Shown piece by piece: positions 8,034 to 16,288 of a DNA stretch of 53,899 bases. The notes beneath the pieces were generated by a model, which made no database searches, was not told the DNA's origin, and saw only the letters and a program-made list of their open reading frames with translations. Within the stretch, counting starts at the first letter, position 1, and every line of letters begins with the position of its first letter. Origin of the DNA: Desulfotomaculum sp. (lineage in GTDB: Bacteria; Bacillota; Desulfotomaculia; Desulfotomaculales; Nap2-2B); assembly GCA_003485325.1 (NCBI GenBank), contig DMZI01000027.1, positions 1 to 53,899 on the forward strand, in the 5' to 3' direction. A program made the translations under genes and the position numbers.

Positions 8034-9122
8034 ATGTTGACAGTCGGATTGGTAGGCCTTCCGGCAGTTGGAAAAACAACTGTCTTTAACCTGTTGACTC
8101 AGGCCGGAGCACAGACCAGCGAATTTTTATCAGGTAAAGTTGAAACTAATACAGGAGCAGCCAAAGTTCCCGACCCGCGAATTGATTTTTTGACCCAATT
8201 ATGCAAACCCCGCCGGACAGTTTATGCACAAATCATCTGCAGCGACGTTCCCGGGCTGACCAGCGGGACAAACCAGGGAAAGGGCGGCAACCAGTTTCTT
8301 GACGGAATCCGCAATGTTGATCTGCTGATCCATATCGTCCGTACCTTCGATAATCCGGGACTGCCGCATGTTTACGGACATATTGATCCTTTAAGAGATA
8401 TTGAAACGGTTGATCTTGAACTTCTCCTCGCTGACCTTGATATCGTCGAAAAGCGAATTCAGCGCATTGAGGCGGGCAAAAAGATTACCAAAGAGTCTGC
8501 AGCGGAATTGCCGCTGTTAAAAAAGTGCCGCTCGGCTATGGAGACAGGTATAACTGCCGCCAATGCAGGTCTTACGGGGAAAGAACGGGCAATACTGACA
8601 ATTCCCAGTTTCTTTACCGAAAAGCCTCAGATAATTGTCATCAACATGGATGAAAACCAGTTTAAAGAAAAAAATTACCCTGGGAAGACAGAACTTGGAT
8701 CCCTTGCGAATCAACGTGGAATAACCGTAATCGAAATCTGCGGACAGCTTGAAATGGAAATCGGTATGCTTGCCCCCGCTGAGCAGGCAATGTTTCTAAC
8801 CGACCTTAACATTGAGGAACTCGGGACGGCGCGGTTATCCAGAGCCGCTTATCAGCAGCTGAACCTCATCTCCTTCTTTACGATCGGCTCCGACGAGGTA
8901 AAGGCATGGACAATAAACCGGGGAACCAATGCCAGGCAGGCTGCGGGAAAAATTCATTCCGATATAGAACGTGGCTTTATCCGGGCTGAAGTGACTAAAT
9001 ACCGTGATTTATATGAACTTGGCTCGATAAACAAAGTTAAGGAAAAAGGAATGTCGCGTCTGGAAGGAAAGGAATATATCGTTGAAGACGGAGATATAAT
9101 TAATTTCCGGTTCAACATATAA
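8034..9122 (+). CDS. ychF: YchF/OLA1-family nucleotide-binding protein
   Basis: Predicted ribosome-associated P-loop NTPase of the YchF (Obg-like ATPase) family, 362 residues. The P-loop GLPAVGKTT starts at residue 7. The G3 element is DVPGL. The usual NKxD is replaced by NMDE, in keeping with the NxxE of YchF proteins that prefer ATP. The C-terminal TGS/DUF933 part is well conserved (KAWTINRGT, ERGFIRAEV, EDGDIINFRF). The region after the P-loop departs somewhat from typical YchF, so it could be a second, diverged paralogue. The start is ATG after AAAGGGGG. The gene ends five bases from the convergent pyrE, with no obvious terminator between them. Confidence 0.88.
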   Translation: MLTVGLVGLPAVGKTTVFNLLTQAGAQTSEFLSGKVETNTGAAKVPDPRIDFLTQLCKPRRTVYAQIICSDVPGLTSGTNQGKGGNQFLDGIRNVDLLIHIVRTFDNPGLPHVYGHIDPLRDIETVDLELLLADLDIVEKRIQRIEAGKKITKESAAELPLLKKCRSAMETGITAANAGLTGKERAILTIPSFFTEKPQIIVINMDENQFKEKNYPGKTELGSLANQRGITVIEICGQLEMEIGMLAPAEQAMFLTDLNIEELGTARLSRAAYQQLNLISFFTIGSDEVKAWTINRGTNARQAAGKIHSDIERGFIRAEVTKYRDLYELGSINKVKEKGMSRLEGKEYIVEDGDIINFRFNI

Positions 9123-9127
9123 AATCC

Positions 9128-9694
9128 CTATATAAAATCCTTGATGTTAAAGATGGGATCTACTTTGATGCCCATCTTTTCAATCTTTTCCGTCCCTCCT
9201 TCCCGGCGGTCAACTAAAGTCACAACCTTGACAACATTGCAGCCCACTTCCTGGACGGTTTCAATGGATCTAATAATTGACCCCCCGCTGGTAATAACAT
9301 CGTCTATAATAACCACACGATCGCCTGCTAAAAGCTGCGGCCCCTCAATAAACCTTTTTGTTCCATGTGTTTTTGCCGTCCCGCGGACGATAAACAGCTT
9401 TAAGTCCGTTCCTTCCAAATAAAGAACCGGCGCCAGGGAACCAACCATCGGATCAGCCCCCAGCGTAGGGCCTCCTATAGCCTGGATCTGAATATCTTTG
9501 ACTTTTTCAAGAATAGCCCTGGCCACCAGGTATGCCCCTTGAGGATTTAAGGTTACCTGCTTTCCATCAAAATAGTAAGTGCTTTCCTTACCGCTGGAAA
9601 GAACAAAGCTGCCAAACTTAAAGGACCTTTCCCTGATCAGTCCTTTTAAAAGCTCCCTGTCCCCCTGCGGATCTCCTTTTGCTAAACCAGGCAT
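9128..9694 (-). CDS. pyrE: Orotate phosphoribosyltransferase
   Basis: Predicted enzyme of de novo pyrimidine synthesis that joins orotate to phosphoribosyl pyrophosphate to give orotidine 5'-phosphate. It has 188 residues, with the phosphoribosyltransferase motif VVIIDDVITSGGS (about 127-139) and the early substrate loop around KFGSFVLSSGK. The start overlaps the end of the macro-domain gene by 13 bases, which suggests translational coupling in a three-gene minus-strand unit. Other pyr genes are not nearby, so pyrE is detached from the usual operon in this window. Confidence 0.92.
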   Translation of the reverse strand: MPGLAKGDPQGDRELLKGLIRERSFKFGSFVLSSGKESTYYFDGKQVTLNPQGAYLVARAILEKVKDIQIQAIGGPTLGADPMVGSLAPVLYLEGTDLKLFIVRGTAKTHGTKRFIEGPQLLAGDRVVIIDDVITSGGSIIRSIETVQEVGCNVVKVVTLVDRREGGTEKIEKMGIKVDPIFNIKDFI

Positions 9695-10227
9695 TTTAAC
9701 ACATCCTCATAAATATTCAGATCCTGCTCGCTGAAAAGCACAAACCGGATCTCTTTAACCAGATGGTTCTGGCAAAAATCATAAACAGTCGAAAGCGCTA
9801 TTCTTGCGGCGCGTTTGACGGGAAAACCGTATGCCCCGGTGCTTATCGACGGAAATGAGATCGTGGAAATGCCATTCTCCCAGGCTAAAGACAGGCTGGT
9901 CAGGTAAGAACTCCTCAGAAGTTCGTCTTCCCCGCTGTTTCCGCCTCTCCAGACAGGGCCAACCGTGTGTATGACATACCCGGCCTTCAGATTGCCCCCG
10001 GTGGTAATCACCGCCTCACCTGCAGGCAGCCTCCCCTGCCTGGCGACTATCTGTTTGCATTCCTCAAGGATTCTTGGACCACCGGCCCTGTGGATTGCTC
10101 CATCAACCCCGCCGCCGCCCATCAAGCTTGAATTGGCCGCATTGACAACCGCCTCCGTGTTCTGCTGTGTAATGTCGCCTCTGACAAGAACCAGAAGTGT
10201 TTTGACCACACAAATTTCCAAAAACAA
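9682..10227 (-). CDS. Macro-domain ADP-ribose hydrolase
   Basis: Predicted MacroD-type protein that binds ADP-ribose and probably removes it from proteins or deacetylates O-acetyl-ADP-ribose. It has 181 residues. Typical motifs are VVNAANSSLMGGGGVDGAIH near residues 27-46 and FPSISTGAYGFP further on, which line the ADP-ribose pocket. The start is uncertain: TTG at 10227 is only four bases from the strong AAGGAGGT site, while TTG at 10221 is ten bases away; both are in frame. It lies between the TIGR04076 gene and pyrE and overlaps pyrE. Confidence 0.9.
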   Translation of the reverse strand: MFLEICVVKTLLVLVRGDITQQNTEAVVNAANSSLMGGGGVDGAIHRAGGPRILEECKQIVARQGRLPAGEAVITTGGNLKAGYVIHTVGPVWRGGNSGEDELLRSSYLTSLSLAWENGISTISFPSISTGAYGFPVKRAARIALSTVYDFCQNHLVKEIRFVLFSEQDLNIYEDVLKCLV

Positions 10228-10266
10228 GAAACCTCCTTTTCAAGAAATGCAAAAGATGTTAATTAA

Positions 10267-10539
10267 CTATTCCGCCGGGAGTCGCCGCAATTCAAAAATG
10301 ACAGTGTTTTCAGGATCGGGGCAACCCCAGGTCGTAACTTCACTATTCTGTGCCCAGGGAAAATTTCCTCCATAAAGCAATGCCGCAACCGCAGAACGCA
10401 GAGAATCATACGCAAACTGGCAGAGGCCGCCGGGCATGTACTGTGAGAATTCAAAACTGTCGCCAACTTTGTGGCCGTATGAACAACCGTTTTCGCCCCT
10501 GATTTCAACAATCGTGGCTACAACCCTGTACTTATACAA
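10267..10539 (-). CDS. TIGR04076 family protein
   Basis: Small cytoplasmic protein of 90 residues that I recognise as the TIGR04076 type, a family of unknown function common in anaerobes. Features are an N-terminal strand, GCSYGHKVGDSFEF, a GGLCQFAYDSL segment, LYGGNFPWAQ, and CPDPENTVIFELRR at the C-terminus. The start is TTG at 10539 behind AAGGGGGG. An overlapping open frame (10263-10511) lacks these motifs and is a shadow. It is the first gene of the minus-strand unit with the macro-domain gene and pyrE. Upstream lies repeat copy B. Confidence 0.8.
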   Translation of the reverse strand: MYKYRVVATIVEIRGENGCSYGHKVGDSFEFSQYMPGGLCQFAYDSLRSAVAALLYGGNFPWAQNSEVTTWGCPDPENTVIFELRRLPAE

Positions 10540-10588
10540 AGAAATTGTCCCCCCTTGCAGATTTATTGTACTTAATTTCGAAACTCTC

Positions 10589-10803
10589 CTGAAAATAATC
10601 TTGCATTAGAGAAGTCAACTGCCTACGTGCTTAATAATCGCCTCTTACACTTGTACGAACTCGTTCACCCTCGGGCTCGGTCAAAACTTAAGCGCTTATG
10701 CGCCTCAAACAATTCCCTCGCTTAACCTCAGGTTCACTCGTTCTTTGAATGAAGGCTCAAAATCGCACTTAAGGCATTGACCTCTCTTTATTGATGAATT
10801 TCA
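10589..10803 (+). repeat. Dispersed MITE-like repeat, copy B
   Basis: This second near-full copy starts at CTGAAAAT (10589) and ends around AGGCATTG-ACCTCTC...ATGAATTTCAT (about 10803). The ends are imperfect inverted repeats. Inside are a short hairpin (AGCGC-TTAT-GCGCC type) and a near-duplicated motif: GAACTCGTTCACCCTCGGG resembles the later CCTCAGGTTCACTCGTTC. It lies in the 346-base gap downstream of the S58 peptidase gene and upstream of the TIGR04076 gene. I see no gene in the gap. Confidence 0.75.
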
Positions 10804-10885
10804 TCCTTCTAATGGCGCCGCTCATGCTCCACGCCATTATTCAATATGGCTCGCTTCGGTTTTAATGAATGTTTACTTTTATTCT

Positions 10886-11896
10886 TCACGCCTTGCAGAT
10901 ATCCCTGTAGGCCGGAATTCCGTCTACAGACCAGGCGGCGCGAACAGCCCTGCGGACTGCCGTTTCCAGTACCCTGGCCGCAACCGCGCCGATCAGGCTC
11001 GCATCTGCGGAGACTTTGCCGGTGGCGAGGGCAAAAGTAATATCCCCGTCATATTCCGTATGTACCGGTTCGATGCACCGGGCAAGGCCTGTATTGGCCA
11101 TCTGGGCAACTTTATTCGCCTGCTCTTTGGTTAATAGGGCTGAAGTTACAACAGCAGCAAGAGTCGTATTTATACCAACACCCGGGTCCTTGAAATTCTC
11201 CGGGTCGGATACCTTTTTCTTCCAGGCAGACATTGTGGAATACATCTGTCCCGTTTTTCTGTCCCTCGGCCCAATCATCAGCCTGCCGTTCTCATCAAGG
11301 ATATCACCCAGGGCATTAACCGCAACAACAGCAGACACTGTCAATCCGTTTCCAAGATCCTCCCACCAGGCCCCAAGTCCTGATTTTACACGGTAATCCC
11401 TGCTTAATATTTTACAAACCGTTGCTCCCGTTCCCGCTCCGACATTCCCTTCTTCGACATAACCGCTTCCGGCGTTGCAGCAGGCCTCGTAACCCATAGC
11501 CTTATCCGGCCGGATACGGCAGTCCCCAATCCCAAGGTCAAACAAAACAGCGGCGGGAACGATAGGCACAGTAAACCCCGCCGCTGTTTTAAAACCTATT
11601 TTCCTTTCCTCCAACCACGCCATCACTCCGCCTGCCGCATCCAGGCCAAAGGCGCTCCCCCCGGTGAGCAGTAAACCGTGCACCTGGTCCACCCGCTGCA
11701 TTGGTTTAAGCAGTTCTATCTCGCGGCTGCCGGTAGCGGAGCCCCGGACATCCACCCCGCCCACTGCGCCGTCCTTTATAATAATGACCGTACAACCCGT
11801 AAGGGCCTCGCTGTTTGTCGCATGGCCCACTTTTACTTCAGGATCGGGATCAAAATTAACAGTATGTTCCACCGGGCCGGCCCCCTCCATCTCCAT
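10886..11896 (-). CDS. P1 family (S58, DmpA-like) peptidase
   Basis: Predicted N-terminal-nucleophile hydrolase of the DmpA/BapA family, which acts as an aminopeptidase or beta-peptidyl hydrolase after cutting itself into two chains. It has 336 residues. The cleavage and nucleophile region is NTT at about 243-245 in VGINTTLAAVV; a conserved TGGSAFGLDAAGGV stretch is at 78-91. Direct copies of the ~215-bp repeat lie on both sides (copy B after the stop, copy C ten bases before the start), so the gene sits in a repeat-bounded cassette. The Shine-Dalgarno is weak (AGGGCGG), and a second ATG two codons later is possible. Confidence 0.88.
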   Translation of the reverse strand: MEMEGAGPVEHTVNFDPDPEVKVGHATNSEALTGCTVIIIKDGAVGGVDVRGSATGSREIELLKPMQRVDQVHGLLLTGGSAFGLDAAGGVMAWLEERKIGFKTAAGFTVPIVPAAVLFDLGIGDCRIRPDKAMGYEACCNAGSGYVEEGNVGAGTGATVCKILSRDYRVKSGLGAWWEDLGNGLTVSAVVAVNALGDILDENGRLMIGPRDRKTGQMYSTMSAWKKKVSDPENFKDPGVGINTTLAAVVTSALLTKEQANKVAQMANTGLARCIEPVHTEYDGDITFALATGKVSADASLIGAVAARVLETAVRRAVRAAWSVDGIPAYRDICKA

Positions 11897-11906
11897 CCGC
11901 CCTACT

Positions 11907-12158
11907 CTGAAAATAAATTTGCTTTAGGGAGGCCAACTGCCTTCGTGCTCATGTTCGCCTCTTACACTTGTACAAACTCGTTCACCCTCGGGCTCGTTCA
12001 AAACTCGGCGCTTATGCGCCTCAAACAATTCCCTCGCTTATCCTCGGGTTCACTCGTTCTTTGAATGAAGGCTCAAAATCGCACTTAAGGCATTGTCCTC
12101 CCTTTGTCGATAAATTTTCATTTTCCTGCTGGCACTGATTTAGCGGCATGGATGTCTA
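11907..12158 (+). repeat. Dispersed MITE-like repeat, copy C
   Basis: This third near-full copy has its core from CTGAAAAT (11907) to about 12121, with extension to 12158 matching copy A (GCGGCATGGATGTCTA). The left end and the right end (AGGCATTGTCCTCCCT then AAATTTTCA) are inverted repeats. A perfect small hairpin GGCGC-TTAT-GCGCC lies in the middle. The extension runs into the stop codon of leuA at 12156-12158, so the repeat forms the leuA 3' end, and the left end lies just before the S58 peptidase start. Confidence 0.75.
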
Positions 12159-13679
12159 GGAGGTGGAAACCGGCTGGGCAATAACTTTAGACAGTGCGTT
12201 TACATATGCTTTTGCGCTGGCCTCGATCACGTCAGTGCTGAGCCCGTGCCCGACATACAGCTTGGAATCGTTTGCCCTGATTTTGACTGTAGCGTCCCCC
12301 ATGGCGTCTTTCCCTTTGGTTATTGATTTTAAAGAGTAATCTTCCAGTGTAACCTTACATCCGACAAGGCGATCGATAGCGTTAAAAACAGCGTCAACAG
12401 GGCCGTTCCCGCAGGCTGCGTCCGTAACAACATTACCGCTGAAATCCAATTCAACCGTGGCCATTGCCCTGGACGGGCCTGCAGTGCTTACCGAGAAACC
12501 TTTTAAAACAATATGATCGGCGCCGTTCATTCCTTCCTTGTTGCCCATTAGGGCGTGGAGGTCTTCGTCAAAAATTTCCTGCTTCTGGTCCGCCAGGGTT
12601 AAAAATTTTTCATATACTTTATTTAAAACAGATTCCTCCAGCTGATATCCAAGTTCCTCCAGGCAATGCCGCAAAGCGTGGCGGCCGGACCTTGCCGTCA
12701 GCACAATTTTGTTTTGGGAAATGCCGATCACCGAAGGATGGATAATCTCGTAGGTCGACCGTTCCTTTAAAACCCCATCCTGGTGGATACCCGAGGCATG
12801 CATAAAGGCGTTCTCACCTACAATCGCCTTATGCGCAGGGATCTGGACACCGGTTATTTTTGAAACCAGCCTGCTGGTTCGCGCTATCTCCTTGTAATTA
12901 ACAGTTGTTTTGATCCCAAAGCGGGACGGTTGGGTATAAATCGACATAATCACTTCTTCAAGGGCTGTATTGCCCGCACGCTCGCCAATTCCATTGATCG
13001 TTCCCTCGACCTGTGACGCGCCCGCCTTTACTCCGGCCAATGCGTTGGCGGTAGCCATCCCAAGATCATTATGGCAGTGAACGCTTACAATAACTTTATC
13101 CATACCTTCGACGTTGTTCATTAACCAGGTGATTAGTTCCCCGTATTCCCAGGGTGTAGCATAACCGACCGTATCGGGTATATTAACAACGGTAGCTCCC
13201 GCATTGATCACACCGTAAAGCACCCGGGCCAGTATTTCCGGTTCGGTGCGAAAGGCGTCTTCGGAGTAATATTCCACATCCTGAACATATTTTTTAGCAT
13301 GCTTTACGGCGCCGACGGCCATTTCTATACCTTGTTCGGGTGTAACGCCCAGTTTAAACTGACGGTGAATCGGAGACAGGGCCAGGCCGGTGTGTATTCT
13401 GGGCTGCTGCGCATCTTTTAACGCCTCCCAGCAGAGATCGATATCTGAGATAACGGCGCGGGAAAGTCCGCAAATTGTAACACCCTTAATTTCCCTGGCT
13501 AATTGTTGAACCGCCTTGAAATCCCCCGGCGAGGAAGCCGGAAAACCGGCCTCAATAATATCAACACCCAGGCAGACAAGCTGCCTCCCTATATCTAGCT
13601 TCTCCCGGATATTAAGGGTTATCCCCAAAGACTGTTCCCCATCTCTTAAAGTGGTGTCGAAAACATACAATTTACGCAT
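12156..13679 (-). CDS. leuA: 2-isopropylmalate synthase
   Basis: Predicted first enzyme of leucine synthesis, condensing acetyl-CoA with 2-oxoisovalerate. It has 507 residues. The N-terminal TIM barrel begins FDTTLRDGEQSLG and contains the metal-binding VHCHNDLGMA. The C-terminal LeuA regulatory domain, site of leucine feedback inhibition, covers about the last 120 residues. The gene stands alone, without leuBCD in the window, and has its own T-box leader. The start is ATG after CAGGAGG. The stop codon coincides with the end of repeat copy C. Confidence 0.94.
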   Translation of the reverse strand: MRKLYVFDTTLRDGEQSLGITLNIREKLDIGRQLVCLGVDIIEAGFPASSPGDFKAVQQLAREIKGVTICGLSRAVISDIDLCWEALKDAQQPRIHTGLALSPIHRQFKLGVTPEQGIEMAVGAVKHAKKYVQDVEYYSEDAFRTEPEILARVLYGVINAGATVVNIPDTVGYATPWEYGELITWLMNNVEGMDKVIVSVHCHNDLGMATANALAGVKAGASQVEGTINGIGERAGNTALEEVIMSIYTQPSRFGIKTTVNYKEIARTSRLVSKITGVQIPAHKAIVGENAFMHASGIHQDGVLKERSTYEIIHPSVIGISQNKIVLTARSGRHALRHCLEELGYQLEESVLNKVYEKFLTLADQKQEIFDEDLHALMGNKEGMNGADHIVLKGFSVSTAGPSRAMATVELDFSGNVVTDAACGNGPVDAVFNAIDRLVGCKVTLEDYSLKSITKGKDAMGDATVKIRANDSKLYVGHGLSTDVIEASAKAYVNALSKVIAQPVSTS

Positions 13680-13729
13680 TGGTCCTGCCTCCTGTAAATG
13701 GTTCTTTTTGGCACATGTCTGATAAAAAT

Positions 13730-14041
13730 AAAAATCCCTTCGCCCCGTTGAGACGAAGGGGATTTCTTCGCGGTACCACTCAACTTAACGGCTAATATTT
13801 TGCAAAACACACCTAGCCGCTCGCTTATTACAAAGTACGGGATAAGATAAACCTTTCCGATACTCCCTTTCTTTTAACGGCGAAAGCTCCGTCCGAGCCT
13901 ACTCTTCAAAATTTCGGTCGGCATCTCCAGGGGGAGTTCAGCACCGTGTAAAGACCTCCTTGCACCGGCCGGAGGCTCTCTGTGACTTTACTTAAACGGC
14001 GCTTACTATTCCCTATCATCGCGATTTAATTATTATACTTA
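13730..14041 (-). promoter_or_regulatory. T-box riboswitch, leucine, upstream of leuA
   Basis: The minus-strand leader has the parts of a tRNA-sensing T-box. The conserved T-box GAGTGGTACCGCG lies at 13769-13781. A terminator hairpin (CCCCTTCG paired with CGAAGGG, then TTTTTATTTTT) lies at about 13724-13765. A long stem I starts near 14030. In the specifier loop, GAACTC places a CUC leucine codon at 13934-13936. Uncharged tRNA-Leu would favour the antiterminator and allow leuA transcription. The leader accounts for the gap between leuA and its promoter. Confidence 0.92.
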
Positions 14042-14047
14042 ATCTAT

Positions 14048-14076
14048 AATTTAACAATTTTCCAATCCTGTGTCAA
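14048..14076 (-). promoter_or_regulatory. Probable promoter of the leuA T-box transcript
   Basis: On the minus strand a perfect -35 TTGACA (14071-14076) is followed after 17 bases by TAAATT (14048-14053), a moderate -10. This places the start of transcription just before T-box stem I. A TATAATA at 14032-14038 is too far from the -35 to be its partner. Confidence 0.5.
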
Positions 14077-14101
14077 GATTCTTTTAACTGTTCAACAAAG
14101 A

Positions 14102-15082
14102 CTATGCTAAGATCTTCTTGAATTCAGCGGTAAGAATCGGTACAACATTGAAAAGGTCTCCAACAATACCGTAATCGGCTACTTTGAAAATGTTGGCTTC
14201 TGGATCCTTGTTAACTGCAACGATGCATTTGGATGAGCCCATTCCGGCAAGATGCTGGATAGCTCCTGAGATACCGCAGGCAATGTAAAGTGTCGGGGAG
14301 ACTGTTTTTCCAGTCTGTCCGACCTGAATGCTCTGAGGAACCCAACCCGCATCGACAGCCGCGCGGGAAGCGCCAACAGCAGCGCCGACTACATCCGCCA
14401 AAGCTTCCAGGAGGGGGAAGTTCTCCGGACCCTTCATGCCGCGGCCGCCTGAAACAATGATGTCAGCCTCGGTGAGCTCGGGGCGGGAACTTACCTGGAG
14501 CACGATGTCCTTGATAACCTGCCGGACATCTCCGGCATTTGCGGAAACAGCCACAACCTCGGCTGTTTTGCCGGCTGCGGGAGCATCTATCGGCAGAACG
14601 TTGGGCCGTATTGTTGCGATAGCCGGACGAGCTTCCGGAATGGATACTTTGACGACAGCCTTGCCGGCATAAATGGGACGGGTGAAAACAAGCTGCCCGT
14701 TTTCCACTTCAACGTTAGTGCAGTCGCTTGCTGCGCCGGTTCCCAAACGCTGGGCCAACTGCGCCGCCAAATCACGGCCGCGAATTGAAAAACCCAACAG
14801 GAAAGCGCTGGGCTGCTGCTCCTGCAGAATAGAACCAATTACGTTTGTAAACGCATCGGTAGTAAACTTATCCAAAGCGTCGTTTTCTGCGACAAATACT
14901 TTATCGGCGCCGTATTCGCCAAGAGCGGCGGCTAATCCAGAAACGCCTTTACCGGCCATAACCGCGCAGACTTCCTCGCCCAGTGCGTTGGCTGCTTTAC
15001 GCGCCGCACATAACAATTCATAAGTTACTTTTTTTATTTTTCCGTCTTTAACTTCTGCAAATACAAAAATTCCTTTTGCCAT
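14102..15082 (-). CDS. etfA: Electron transfer flavoprotein alpha subunit
   Basis: Predicted FAD-binding alpha subunit of an electron transfer flavoprotein, 326 residues. The C-terminal FAD domain shows SGGRGMKGPENFPLLEAL and then GQTGKTVSPTLYIACGISGA, the usual FAD and AMP-loop region. It partners EtfB, encoded 17 bases upstream, to carry electrons between acyl-CoA dehydrogenases or other flavoenzymes and the quinone or ferredoxin pool. No dehydrogenase gene is adjacent, so the electron donor is not shown by context. It ends 26 bases from the leuA promoter. Confidence 0.94.
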   Translation of the reverse strand: MAKGIFVFAEVKDGKIKKVTYELLCAARKAANALGEEVCAVMAGKGVSGLAAALGEYGADKVFVAENDALDKFTTDAFTNVIGSILQEQQPSAFLLGFSIRGRDLAAQLAQRLGTGAASDCTNVEVENGQLVFTRPIYAGKAVVKVSIPEARPAIATIRPNVLPIDAPAAGKTAEVVAVSANAGDVRQVIKDIVLQVSSRPELTEADIIVSGGRGMKGPENFPLLEALADVVGAAVGASRAAVDAGWVPQSIQVGQTGKTVSPTLYIACGISGAIQHLAGMGSSKCIVAVNKDPEANIFKVADYGIVGDLFNVVPILTAEFKKILA

Positions 15083-15099
15083 CTATTATATAACCCTCC

Positions 15100-15867
15100 T
15101 TAGATAACTTTTGCTTCTTCGCGCAAAGCTTTTACCACTGCCGCTGCGGTGTCAGCAGGCTCACCGTCAAAAACTTTGCCCGCCGCCCTTGCTGCGGGAA
15201 GGGAAACACTCAGAACCTTTACTTTAGCCGCAACTGCGCCGGCATCCAGGCCGAGATCGCCTAAGCCCTTCTTGTCCATGGGCTTCTTCTTGGCCTGCAT
15301 AATGCCTTTCATGGATGGATAACGGGGTTCATTCAGGCCTTTTTGAGCGGTAATAATAGCCGGCAGAGGAACTTCGATTACTTCAGTGCCGCCTTCTATT
15401 TCGCAGGTCGCCGTTGCTTTGCCCGCTTCAACATCTATCTTGGTAGCCAATTTTGCAATGGGAATTCCAAGGATTTCCGCCACACGGCCCGCTACCTGAG
15501 CGGAACCGTCGTCAACAGCACGCCAGCCGGCAAGAATAAGGTCGTATTCCAGCCCGGAAACAGCCTTGGCTAAAATTGTCGCTGTCGTAAATTCATCTAC
15601 ATCGTCAGTCCCCGGATCAACAAGGACAGCCTTGTCTGCGCCCATGGCCAGAGCCTGCCGCAGGGCGTCCTGTACCCCATCGCCCCCTGTGCTGACTACC
15701 GTTACATCTCCGCCTAAATTCTCCTTAATTTTAAGGGCTTCTTCAACAGCAAATTCATCATAGGCGTTGATGATCATGCTGACACCCGAGCGGCTGATCT
15801 TACCGCCTTCTATCGTAATTTTTGCTTCCGTATCAAAAGTTTGTTTCAATAAGACTAAAATCTTCAT
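15100..15867 (-). CDS. etfB: Electron transfer flavoprotein beta subunit
   Basis: Predicted beta subunit of the electron transfer flavoprotein, 255 residues, first gene of the etfBA pair. It begins MKILVLLKQTFDTEAKI, the usual start of the family, and contains NAYDEFAVEEALKIKE and LAGWRAVDDGSAQVAGR, typical of EtfB. A strong GAGGGAGG precedes the ATG. The gene probably begins its own transcript in the 421-base gap shared with htpX, but I see no convincing minus-strand promoter. Confidence 0.94.
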   Translation of the reverse strand: MKILVLLKQTFDTEAKITIEGGKISRSGVSMIINAYDEFAVEEALKIKENLGGDVTVVSTGGDGVQDALRQALAMGADKAVLVDPGTDDVDEFTTATILAKAVSGLEYDLILAGWRAVDDGSAQVAGRVAEILGIPIAKLATKIDVEAGKATATCEIEGGTEVIEVPLPAIITAQKGLNEPRYPSMKGIMQAKKKPMDKKGLGDLGLDAGAVAAKVKVLSVSLPAARAAGKVFDGEPADTAAAVVKALREEAKVI

Positions 15868-16196
15868 GCTCTTCCTCCCTCTTGAGTTTAGTTCAATCGG
15901 TTAATAATAAAATTAATCTTCTAGCTTCTATAATTTCTTGTCCCTGTTAGCAAAAACCTTGTCTTTTCCCCTCCCTTGCAGATGCTGTTGGTAATTTTTA
16001 CTACCTCGAGCGCTTCATCTATGATTGACCCGATAAGTAATTTAACCTCCCTTCAGTATCTAATTCAAACTTTACGCAACTATTTTAACAATTACGGCCA
16101 GATTTGTACAGAGGAAGTTTTTTTCGGGTTAATAAAGCAATTTGGTTTTGAATAACAGTAAAGAAATATTTAATAATAAAAATGAAACAGATCACC

Positions 16197-16226
16197 TTGC
16201 CGCACAGAACCTTTTCGGGCTATAAT
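16197..16226 (+). promoter_or_regulatory. Probable promoter of htpX
   Basis: TTGCCG (16197-16202) is followed after 18 bases by a perfect TATAAT (16221-16226), about 60 bases before htpX. The same TTGCCG -35 precedes the tRNA-Glu gene. The rest of the 15868-16288 gap is AT-rich; apart from this promoter and the etfB ribosome site I see no gene or strong hairpin in it. Confidence 0.65.
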
Positions 16227-16288
16227 ATAAATAGACCCAATCATGGAAAATAAAAGGGATTATTAAGAACAGGAGGTTGTTTGAGTTT

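Noticed and set aside
10263..10511. Open frame overlapping the TIGR04076 gene
   Set aside because: It is a shadow of the frame at 10267-10539, which carries the family motifs and a good ribosome site.
11678..12064. Open frame on the plus strand over the S58 peptidase start and repeat copy C
   Set aside because: It is antisense to a well-supported gene and continues into repeat sequence.
15921..16055. Minus-strand open stretch of about 40 codons after GAAGGGAGG
   Set aside because: It looks slightly protein-like (LLIGSIIDEALEVVKI) but has no ATG, GTG or TTG start near the site and no known relative.
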